64,000 nucleotides of DNA from Corynespora cassiicola (Eukaryota; Ascomycota; Dothideomycetes; Pleosporales; Corynesporascaceae). Below the pieces are notes generated by a model that did not search any database, was not told the DNA's origin, and saw only the letters and a list, made by a program, of their open reading frames with translations. The first letter of the stretch is position 1, and each line of letters starts with the position of its first letter. The position numbers and the translations under genes are program-made. This document shows positions 57,501 to 64,000 of this stretch, in pieces. The stretch is from assembly GCA_022059125.1 (NCBI GenBank), contig JAEUWY010000019.1, positions 558,001 through 622,000 on the forward strand, given 5' to 3'.

Positions 57501-58226
57501 ATCATTCTTCGGCGGGACAGGCTTGCATTGCACATCGACAGGCGGCACCTCCTCTTCAATCTCGTCCCCCGGGGCTGAGGGGATTTGCTTTGAGAACCTC
57601 GATCGCATGGCACTCTTGGGTGTCAGCGCACTCGATGAGCCGTCAGTCAGGTTGGAACTTGGTTGTCCCGTGTACCAATTCCTGTTCGGTTCATCCAGAT
57701 AGCCCCTCGCTCTGATGTTGGCGCGGCTACGCATCTTGCCCTGATCAAATGACAGCACTTTCTGGTTGTCCCCCTCGTCGATCACGCTGTATTTGTTCCA
57801 GGCCAGAAGCTTGCCAGCAGCGATGCTGTCGACTACCCATTCAGGCTTGACGACGCGGTAGTTCCTGTACTCGACAGTCTTCCTTGGTGTCAAGGCACTG
57901 GCAACGATGTGGGTCACGGTGGTTTTGCCGTCCAGGTACTGCATGAAGCCACCGCCGTGCTGCACGATCAGCACGTGCAGCTGGCTGAGTGAGGGCTGGG
58001 TGTAACCGTTGACATGGACGACAACGCCTTTGAATATCTGCGGCTTGTCGGAGCGGGCGCGGATGTCGGCATCCAGGTTCTGCAGCTTGACCTTCTTGCG
58101 CCGGAAGTAGTCGCCAAAGCCGCCAAACTCGGATCCGCGATACTCGTCACCGTCCTCGTTGTCGAAGGAATGGTTTGCAATGCGTTTGCGCACAGCGCTC
58201 GAGTTGCGCTCCAGACGGGAGCCCAT
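54504..58226 (-). CDS. REV1: DNA repair protein Rev1 (Y-family polymerase)
   Basis: A single exon of 1240 aa from the ATG at 58226 (MGSRLERNSSAVRKRIANHS). The open frame continues upstream to 58472 but only via a GTG. Rev1 is a dCMP transferase and scaffold for translesion synthesis with Pol zeta. Domains: BRCT at about residues 64-152 (GVVVHVNGYT, THIVASALTP, PEWVVDSIAAGKLL); Y-family catalytic core from about residue 340 with HVDFDSFFAAVSLKKYP and SVSVDEALVDVSG carrying the metal-binding acidic residues; a HhH element LPGVASAIQSKLGEVG; a little-finger region with PKHLGHGECDTYNKS. The tail holds an Asp/Met/Tyr repeat (about 958-1027), acidic runs, and a C-terminal helical domain (YLEGLVIQEGDLGKAVEIIK) expected to bind Rev7 or other polymerases. 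It is head to head with the FKBP gene. Confidence 0.94.
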   Translation of the reverse strand: MGSRLERNSSAVRKRIANHSFDNEDGDEYRGSEFGGFGDYFRRKKVKLQNLDADIRARSDKPQIFKGVVVHVNGYTQPSLSQLHVLIVQHGGGFMQYLDGKTTVTHIVASALTPRKTVEYRNYRVVKPEWVVDSIAAGKLLAWNKYSVIDEGDNQKVLSFDQGKMRSRANIRARGYLDEPNRNWYTGQPSSNLTDGSSSALTPKSAMRSRFSKQIPSAPGDEIEEEVPPVDVQCKPVPPKNDSTSIGQVPKRPLTAEEHNAILLQDPKVRKSTVVDPNFLEQYYRESRLHHLSSWKAGLKTRLQAMASEKSVHQGPKHNRTAGARRYILHVDFDSFFAAVSLKKYPQFKDKPAVVAHGSGGGSEIASCNYPAREFGIKNGMWMKQAHELCPTLKVLPYDFPAYEEASQLFYEAILATEGHVQSVSVDEALVDVSGTFTTDGPVTQEQAKVDQIAHALRDEVKAKTGCNVSIGIGSNILLAKLALKKAKPAGQYHILPEDVPIFLGGLRVEDLPGVASAIQSKLGEVGIEFVRDVRESSKAQLIRILGPKTGEKLWNYAHGIDRQEIGSQVVRRSVSAEINWGVRFENQRQAEELVSSLCGELHTRLVREMVKGSMLTMKIMRRSPYAPLDPPKHLGHGECDTYNKSLGLGVATNSKEVLTREGLAILRCFGFSPGDIRGVGVQMTKLEPMKSPSDGNVESSQRRLPFAPLKAQSAHGYGDGDLGTIGSRTPVESKVVDGEDHVFFGPEELNCSTPSRRPLNMLGTQFILPPAYDPKVLYALPEQMRDKLLRQGQLASNSGLDAQSLSSEAGTEYDRQVPENCAANAMLPKDVTTTSALSFYGDCRNRLDTFAQSTRRNKIIEIPTKKPIVIAAKRGRGRPSKYAQLAAAALVGAKSKDGRTLTQANFITRRKTLADGAQESSEFTGQLDESLPASPVLNTGRYYQDGMDEVDEDTEFVAVDMKDRVDDMSNMNVMYDMDDMDGRDDIYNMNDMYDMDDMYSMKDIYSIDDTDCSNQLQDVEDMGDMYDTIGTRNGDKVDDETATDYSVDDEFGHSDDVDSLAFEETSDEFSATGEEGGRVVQNSLTEDEPEEIERGEEGEEEEQQEEGDDDEEEQREIAADRADSSTANLTSDTHETMQDRDIFHKSIRDWMRGNADGELDADEVQALDAYLEGLVIQEGDLGKAVEIIKCMDWTMDSIGGNEASEGMRLARSRWEGAVRRLKKTVQAAAKSRRLGTLRM
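55145..55350 (-). repeat. Asp/Met/Tyr low-complexity repeat within REV1
   Basis: Imperfect 9-15-bp units encode DDMYDM, NMNDMYDMDDM and similar for about 68 residues. On the plus strand it is seen as CAT(A/G)TCGTCCATGTCGTACAT repeats. Confidence 0.85.
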
Positions 58227-58537
58227 GGCGTATGGGGCCGGGTGGGTGAGGGTACCCAGGGGTGCAGGTGGGCGAGGGCGCGTGGTTCGCCAGCTGGTGG
58301 CGCGCGCCGGCGTCAGGGTCGCGTCACGGAGCGGGGCAAATGTTTTGCCGAAGCTGGTGGAGGGTGGGTCTTGTAGCTGGCCCGAGCGCGAAATCTTGGC
58401 AGGAAATATTTCTCTAGCATCTCGACCCGCCGTTCTCGATTTTTCCTGCGAGCTGCTCTCCGGCACCTGCACAGCTGCCTACACCACAACCGACGTGCTC
58501 TACACCCACCCTATTGTCCTCTGACCTTCATTCCACA
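58227..58537. promoter_or_regulatory. Bidirectional promoter, REV1 / FKBP
   Basis: 311 bp between two divergent start codons. No TATA box is evident, and the segment is GC-rich. Both transcripts must initiate in or near this segment. Confidence 0.55.
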
Positions 58538-60251
58538 ATGGCGATGCGTCCCGCTATGGTTTACGGCCTTCGGGTCCCTGCCGGCGGCAGTTTCATCCCT
58601 GCTTCTGTCGGCTTTCCTGCGACTGTAAGTCCTCCTCTCGCGCTCACGTTGCGACCATGTCTAGTTCTATGCTTTCCTTCGCTGGCATGAGTAACACAGC
58701 GCCTGCGCAGAGCTTCTGCCTGGCCTGGTGCGTTTGCCCCGGCATCTTTCCCTACTAACGCGCCGCAGTTCCGCATCACCATGGCCGCCATCGACCCCAG
58801 CGCCGAGCCCCAGCCTGATGAGAAATACAAGACGCCTCGTGCGACGCTGCAGCTCATTCGCGAACGCATTGACGCCAGCGATAGTGAAGACGAGGATGAC
58901 GAAGACTACGACGACATTGAGGCCATCAAGGCCCGTCTTGCCGGCGTCATCTCCGACGACGAAGACATGTCGGACGAAGACAGCGATGACGAGAAGAACG
59001 GCGGCCCCAGCGATCCTGCCAAGTCCAAGAAAGCCAAGCAGGAGGCCCTCAGTAAGAAGCTCAAGGAAGAGCTCGAGGCCGAAGAGATGGAGCTCGACCA
59101 CCTTGAGAATGGTGCCAATGGCAAGGCAAAGGGCAAAGGCAAAGCTCTTGACGACGAGGACATCAGCAGCGACGAAGAGGGCTTCGACCCCGAAGAGGTT
59201 GCTGAGCACCTCGTCATCTGCACTCTGGACCCCGAGAAGGTGAGTTTGCCTCGCGGCGCGACGTCTTCCTTGTACTAACCGAGACTAGCATTATCAGCAA
59301 CCGCTGGATATCACCATTGGTGAGCACGAAGAGATCTATTTTGCATCTCTCGGCACTCACGACATCTATCTTACCGGTAACTACGTCGTTCCCGATGGTG
59401 AGGAAGATGAAGACTCGGATGACTACGACTCAGAGGATGACGAAATGGATTATGGCATGTCTCCCGACGAGGATGAGCTCGATGTCTCTGAATCAGAAGA
59501 TGATGCCCTCGACGGACTCCAGGACCCTAGGATCACCGAGGTTGACTCGGAAGAGGATGCCCCCCAGCTCGTTGAGGCCGGCAAGAAAGGGAAAAACAAG
59601 CGCCCGGCCGAGTCTGAGGATGACGCTACACTTGACGACCTCATCAGCAAGTCCAAGCCAGCCAATGGCGAGGAGAAGCTAAACAAGAAACAGGCCAAGA
59701 AACTGAAGAAGAATGACGGTCAAGCTGTTGCGGCTGCGCAGGAAGCAGCAAAGAAGGACAAGTTGGAAAAGGCCGAGACTCCTGGCAGTGACAAGAAGAA
59801 GGTTCAATTCGCCAAGAACCTTGAGCAGGGCCCGACCGGCTCGCCCAAGGTTGAGGAGAAGAAGGGCCCCAGGGTCGTCCAAGGCGTTACAGTAGAAGAC
59901 AAGAAGGAGGGCAAAGGCCGCGTAGCCAAGAAGGGCGACCGCATCGAAATGCGCTACATCGGCAAGCTGAAGAGTGGCAAGCAATTTGACGGTATGACAT
60001 TACCACTCTTGACAGAAGCCAGCTTACTAATGACTTGTGCAGCGAACAAGAAAGGCAAGCCCTTCTCCTTCAAGCTCGGCGTGGGCGAAGTCATCAAGGG
60101 CTGGGATGTGGGTGTTGCCGGCATGCAGGCTGGCAGTGAACGACGCCTAACCATCCCGGCCAACCTGGCTTACGGCAAGCGCGGTGCTCCTCCGGATATT
60201 CCTCCCAACTCTGACCTTGTGTTCGACATCAAATGCATTTCTGTCAGCTAG
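58538..60251 (+). CDS. FPR4: Nucleolar FKBP-type prolyl isomerase (Fpr3/Fpr4 type)
   Basis: Exons 58538-58624, 58769-59239, 59289-59991 and 60043-60251 (introns 144, 49 and 51 bp) give 489 aa. It is a nuclear histone chaperone and peptidyl-prolyl isomerase. The N-terminal nucleoplasmin-like domain is split over exons 1-3 ([51 protein letters not shown]) with acidic tracts [14 protein letters not shown] and [12 protein letters not shown] between. A Lys-rich basic segment follows ([15 protein letters not shown]). The C-terminal FKBP domain has [57 protein letters not shown] and the end [12 protein letters not shown]. The FK506-pocket residues Y, F, D, W and Y are present by pattern. Fpr3 and Fpr4 are paralogues in yeast, so the symbol denotes the type. 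Confidence 0.93.
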
Positions 60252-61155
60252 GCGAGGCTCCGAAGTCTCACGTGTCGGCATATCCGCAGGATCCACTTCC
60301 CTCTTGTACAATGCATTGGACTCCACTCCTGCGCGTCTGGCTTGCGCGGGCGGCCCCTACCTGCATCGAGCCCCGGCGCCCCTTCTCCTGTGTTCCCTTG
60401 GTATCTCTCGTCTCTCCTGCATAGCGCGCGAGATGTCCGACTTGCATAGCCTGAGGCCTTCGGTTAGATCGGTGCAGGGAGGAAGGATTTCTCAGCCTCC
60501 TAATGCCCCGGCTTTCCTTTGAGTGCAATTTTCTTGGTTTTGGTCTGCGTTCCGGCTGAAGGTCATGTAGCGAGGCGAGGCTGCCATGTGGCATTGCATC
60601 GCCGAGGAAGCTATTTGCAAAAAGTTAGGGTGTCCACGGGCTGTTTCTCAACCGCTATGTAGTAAATAGAAGGCGTCGATCGCAGTCATGATTTCGATGA
60701 TGTGGAGCCACAGTGGTCTTTAAGCGACGCCTCCTGGCACGAGACGGCGGGGACCCACTCTGTTAGTCAAGGCGTGCAGGTACGTGGTTCACGCTGATGT
60801 GATGTTAAATGGCCTCGGGAAGCTTCGCAGCCCAATCTCGGACCGTTGAAGCCGCTCCGGCCCCAAGCCCACGCATTCTCCAATCAGCGGCTGGTTGCTG
60901 GCACGCCATGGCACCTGTGCGCACGGGCCCGCGGCCCATCAAGGATTTAGACCTCCGCACCACCTCCTCATCTGCGTCCTCGCCTTCGTCCTCGCCCAAC
61001 CTGCGCCCGGCACAACCCCATCTCTGTCTCCCACATCCCACCCGCCAGCTACCCTTACGGCTCACTGTTGTTCTTCGCGCTGCCCATAGTCCCCTTACGC
61101 CCATCCTCCCCCATCTGTCACTCGCAACCCGACGCCACCGTGGCAATCCTCAAAA
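60252..61155. other. Intergenic, antizyme promoter and leader
   Basis: 904 bp. A frame from 60809 to 61246 overlaps the antizyme start but looks non-coding (Pro/Leu/Arg-rich with no domain). The leader just before 61156 is pyrimidine/C-rich. If transcription starts upstream of 60809 this frame would act as a long overlapping uORF; I see no evidence for that. Confidence 0.4.
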
Positions 61156-62097
61156 ATGGCAGCCTCCAATAATAAAAGAAACAGTAGTAGTAGTAGTAAT
61201 CACTCCAACTCGTCTGCCAATGTTCGCGCTAGCTGCTACACTGTAACTGCCAACACGGGTGCCCTCCAGGGCTTCCACTACACTTGCGGGGCTGCCGGGG
61301 TCGAGTGGCATTCCTGAGGTCAGCTCGGTGAGTTCACCGTCGCTTCCAGCGGCAGCATCATGTTCTAACCGCTCTTCACAGGGAATGCCTTCACCCCCGT
61401 CAAGTCCCCCCCTCGCCGCCAGGCATGCCTCTGCCACCAAGAGCGGACGAGCGCGCAGAGGGGGGGCTGCATACACCATCACGGAAGAGTGTGAGAGACT
61501 CTTCTGCGAGACACTTCGAGCTGTTTTCCTGGGTGAGGGGAACTTGGCTCGTCAAGACTCGCTTGTGATGGGTGCGCATCAGCTGCCTGTGCCGTCTCAA
61601 GTAAACGACTACGGTGTTGGCCTCCAGGGCCCGTCCATGGAAGGCATCATGGACTTGGCTGAGCCCAAGACTGACTATTCCGTCCAGGAAGAAACGGGGT
61701 CGGTCAGTGTCTGGCTGGAAATGTGGGACTATGTTGGTGGAAACAGGTTCAGAGGCTTTGTGGCTGAAAAGCCCACTGAAAGAGCCATGTTCGTCTTCTT
61801 CGATGAGTCTCATGCCGAAGGTGATCTCAAGTCCGGGTAAGTTTTGGCTAAACAAAACCTTGGGCTCTCGTACTGACAGTTCACAGCTTGATGGCCTTGC
61901 TGGAGCTTTGCGAAGTGTCCGACTTCAATTGCTCACGCCTCGTGGTCTGCATTGATCGACACACAGATGTGCGGGCCATGGAAGCCTTGACAAAGGATCT
62001 CGGATGGATTGGTTTCCAGCTCGCAACTCTCGATGAGTACTCCAGCGAAGCCGAGATCACCAGCAACAAATGGCTTTTGATGGATATGGAGGTTTAG
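61156..62097 (+). CDS. OAZ: Ornithine decarboxylase antizyme (+1 programmed frameshift)
   Basis: ORF1 runs from the ATG at 61156 for 53 codons (Ser/Asn-rich, with five AGT in a row) and ends with TCC-TGA at 61312-61317. Skipping one base (T61315) moves into the frame of ORF2, 61316-61327, 61382-61836 and 61887-62097 (introns 54 and 50 bp), 225 aa, for a 278-aa product. ORF2 carries the antizyme domain: WLEMWDYVGGNRFRGFVAE, MFVFFDESHAEGDLKSG and LMALLELCEV with CSRLVVCIDRHTD. Antizyme binds ornithine decarboxylase, delivers it to the proteasome and inhibits polyamine uptake. Polyamines stimulate the +1 shift at UCC-UGA in known antizymes. The first intron lies 10 nt after the TGA. No ATG-started frame covers the domain alone in a convincing context, so the frameshift is required. 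Confidence 0.93.
61312..61317 (+). promoter_or_regulatory. +1 ribosomal frameshift site TCC-TGA
   Basis: The last sense codon of ORF1, TCC (61312-61314), is followed by TGA (61315-61317). The next base is G. This is the same hexanucleotide used by animal and S. pombe antizymes. The downstream frame starts at GAG 61316. Confidence 0.88.
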
Positions 62098-62471
62098 AAG
62101 CTCCAACGCGGAGCGCGTGTGCTGTGCTTGTGGTGGTTGCCAGTCTTGGTTGTTTCCCGTGCATTTTTTTGGAGAGATTTCTTGTCTGTAATGTGGCCGA
62201 TATCAGGATGGCACCAGGGAATGGTGGGTCATGTGGCCTTTGTATCTTTCTCTCAGGAGTCGCAGGAATATGGTACTGAGCAACCTCTCAGTCATCCATA
62301 GAAAAGAGCTAGAATATCATGTGTGCATTTTACATCACTACCTAGCTACTGAACAACCTTCCATCGAAGTATCTAATTGTTACGGCATGTGAGAGTAGCG
62401 AGAGCTAGTTATCGTCTTCATCAAGTACCGGCCATTTCCACCCTTGAACGCCATTAATTCCGTGAACCTGT
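62098..62471. other. Intergenic, convergent 3' regions
   Basis: 374 bp between the antizyme and RAD3 stop codons, T-rich on the antizyme side. Nothing further is recognised. Confidence 0.4.
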
Positions 62472-64000
62472 TTACCCATGGATCTTTGATCCAGCATCGG
62501 AAATCCCACCCAAGTCTGCCATAACCTCATCCATGCCTTCGCCTCCGTATTCGTCTTCGACTTCCATCGCATCAGCACGTCCCTCCAGCTGCCTCGTGGC
62601 CGGGTTGTCTGTGCCGGTAATGGCCTCCATTTTCTTCTTGGCTTGGTGTGCCTCGAGCTCCTCGGGGCCCCATGAACTGTGTCCCTCCTGCTGCGATCGG
62701 CTCCAAGGGATGCTCATCTCCCGTAAAAAGGCTTTTGCCTGTGAAACTGCCTGGTCGACGGACAGCTTGGTCGACTTGGTATCCATGGCCATCTGGATCC
62801 ATTTGGGTAACTGCGTAATCTTCTTCCCAAAACGCTTGTCAGCAAGCACCATTATGCCGTAGTCGTCTTTACCACGGATTACACGCCCCAGGCACTGCGC
62901 TGCATGTCGCATGGCATCAAATGAAAGGAAGTCGGCCTCTTTGATGCGGTACGTCTCGCGTAGAAATTCAAGCCGCGCTTTCAAGATTCGGGACTCGGTG
63001 TATTGGTAGGGCACACCCATGCACAGCACGGTGCGACCATAATGATGATCGAAATCGATGCCCTCTGAGACTTTGCCTCGCGCCACACAGAGCAGGACCG
63101 CGCCGCGGCCATTGTTACATGCCGTGCGGAAGGTCTCGAGTGCAAGAGAAGTTTCTTGGGCGTCAGGCGTTTCCACGAGGATGAGTTTGTATTTCCAGAC
63201 AGTATCGAGAACGTCCATGCCTTGCCACATGGATATGATGCTTTCCATGTAGAGATACGAAGGGAAGAAAACGACCACCCCATCTGGGGTGAGTTTACAA
63301 AATTCGATGAGGAGGTTACCAAAGTTGCGAATGACTGGCATATCGTTCCGGTGCTCAAATTGTGACGTGACTTGATTCTGATCGCTGCCTCGGTCGACAA
63401 TCATGGGAAGAAAGGTTTTCCGCGTCAACGTCATAGTAAACGACTCTTGGACGACCGTGTTGAAGTTCAGCATGCGCGGGTACATGTCAAGAGGAGACAT
63501 GGTGCCCGAGGTAACTATGACGGAGCTAAAGCGCTCAAAAACGGGCTTGATGGCAATAGCGGCATCTAGGCAAGTGAAGTGCAGGACTGGATTTGGGACC
63601 GTCGCTGTTGCCGATTCAAAAGGTTCAAGAATCAGTAAAAAGCCCGTCTCATAGGTGGCGACAAGGGTAGCAAATGTGGCGACCTCTTGTAGCGGCTGGT
63701 AGTCCTCGATGTTGGTAAGCTCCAGGGTTCGTACAAGGGAGGTCAGACGTTCGGCACAGAATCTCAAGGGTTTGCGTTCGATGAAAGTCAACTCCCGCAG
63801 GTGGCTAAGGAAGGACGGCGGCGTTTCTGATATGACATGTAGGACCTTCATGCGCGTCTTCAAGTACTCGATGAATCGCTTCAAGAAGGCTACAAAATGT
63901 TCCGCTCTCCTGATGTTGCCGGGGACTGCCTCCTTGAGGAGATCGTCCGGGAGGGCAGGGTTGGCCATGAAAGCGTTCTCATCCCTGGCCTCATCGGCGG
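62472..64000 (-). CDS. RAD3: TFIIH DNA helicase Rad3/XPD, C-terminal part
   Basis: Partial: the frame runs off the window at 64000, with 509 codons present to the stop at 62472. Rad3/XPD is the 5'-3' Fe-S DNA helicase of TFIIH for nucleotide excision repair and transcription initiation. The visible part starts in the Arch region (ADEARDENAFMANPALPDDL, VPGNIRRAEHFVAFLKRFIE) and covers helicase domain 2: SSVIVTSGTMSPLDMYPRML, DGVVVFFPSYLYMESI, ARGKVSEGIDFDHHYGRTVL and motif VI QCLGRVIRGKDDYG. The C-terminus is an acidic, less conserved tail (DAMEVEDEYGGEGMDEVM). The Walker A box and Fe-S cysteines lie outside the window. An internal ATG at 63968 is not the true start, because conserved codons precede it without a break. 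Confidence 0.95.
   Translation of the reverse strand, partial: ADEARDENAFMANPALPDDLLKEAVPGNIRRAEHFVAFLKRFIEYLKTRMKVLHVISETPPSFLSHLRELTFIERKPLRFCAERLTSLVRTLELTNIEDYQPLQEVATFATLVATYETGFLLILEPFESATATVPNPVLHFTCLDAAIAIKPVFERFSSVIVTSGTMSPLDMYPRMLNFNTVVQESFTMTLTRKTFLPMIVDRGSDQNQVTSQFEHRNDMPVIRNFGNLLIEFCKLTPDGVVVFFPSYLYMESIISMWQGMDVLDTVWKYKLILVETPDAQETSLALETFRTACNNGRGAVLLCVARGKVSEGIDFDHHYGRTVLCMGVPYQYTESRILKARLEFLRETYRIKEADFLSFDAMRHAAQCLGRVIRGKDDYGIMVLADKRFGKKITQLPKWIQMAMDTKSTKLSVDQAVSQAKAFLREMSIPWSRSQQEGHSSWGPEELEAHQAKKKMEAITGTDNPATRQLEGRADAMEVEDEYGGEGMDEVMADLGGISDAGSKIHG

Noticed and set aside
58227..58472. 82-residue N-terminal extension of Rev1
   Set aside because: The frame begins with GTG, not ATG, and the sequence before MGSRLERN is Pro/Arg/Thr-rich leader; it would also leave almost no promoter for the divergent FKBP gene.
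60809..61246. 145-aa frame overlapping the antizyme start
   Set aside because: Pro/Ser/Leu-rich with no conserved features; most likely promoter DNA, though an upstream uORF role cannot be excluded.
1..64000. CRISPR arrays, bacterial operons or prophage-like elements
   Set aside because: Spliceosomal introns, eukaryotic gene families and a eukaryotic tRNA exclude a prokaryotic source; tandem repeats here have no spacer-repeat structure.

Overview
The window is nuclear DNA of a filamentous ascomycete (Pezizomycotina). The evidence is genes split by short GT-AG introns of about 45-240 bp, fungal-type proteins (an FlbE-like conidiation regulator, Vac7, Hfi1/Ada1, a WSC-domain protein, Gcn1), and decayed AT-rich genes whose nonsense codons look like C-to-T/G-to-A (RIP-type) changes. 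A placement in Dothideomycetes is only a guess. About 20 protein-coding genes, one tRNA-Ser, two recognisable pseudogenes and one unidentified gene relic can be supported. All exon boundaries were worked out by eye from splice signals and reading frame.

Region 1-12 kb: a secreted Asn/Ala-rich protein, a disordered Ser/Pro-rich protein, a candidate tiny Cys-rich gene, a four-exon dienelactone hydrolase, a LENG1/CIR-N-type nuclear protein with an 11-residue charged repeat, and divergently an FlbE-like developmental regulator. Region 12-27 kb: splicing factor Prp6, SAGA subunit Hfi1/Ada1, a 2.8-kb gene-poor spacer, Vac7 (regulator of PI(3,5)P2 synthesis), a GNAT acetyltransferase and a 2EXR-like protein. 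Region 28-41 kb: a DHX29/YLR419W-type RNA helicase and the giant Gcn1, head to head over 386 bp.

Region 41-47 kb is an AT-rich accessory island: a RUS/DUF647 pseudogene, an intracellular GH13 alpha-amylase, an unidentified decayed reading frame, a GST-kappa/HCCA-isomerase pseudogene and tRNA-Ser(AGA). An NDR-like AGC kinase and a WSC-domain secreted protein follow. Region 53-64 kb returns to housekeeping genes: a Yippee-like protein, REV1 translesion polymerase head to head with a nucleolar FKBP (Fpr3/4 type), ornithine decarboxylase antizyme, and the C-terminal part of TFIIH helicase Rad3/XPD, which runs off the window.

The most notable element is the antizyme. A 53-codon first ORF ends in TCC-TGA and the conserved antizyme domain continues in the +1 frame, the arrangement of polyamine-sensed programmed frameshifting. 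A 54-bp intron lies only 10 nt downstream of the TGA. Other points worth following are an AUG-overlapping uORF on GCN1, a stop-free 240-bp intron (possible exitron) in VAC7, and a low-complexity Asp/Met/Tyr repeat in the REV1 tail.
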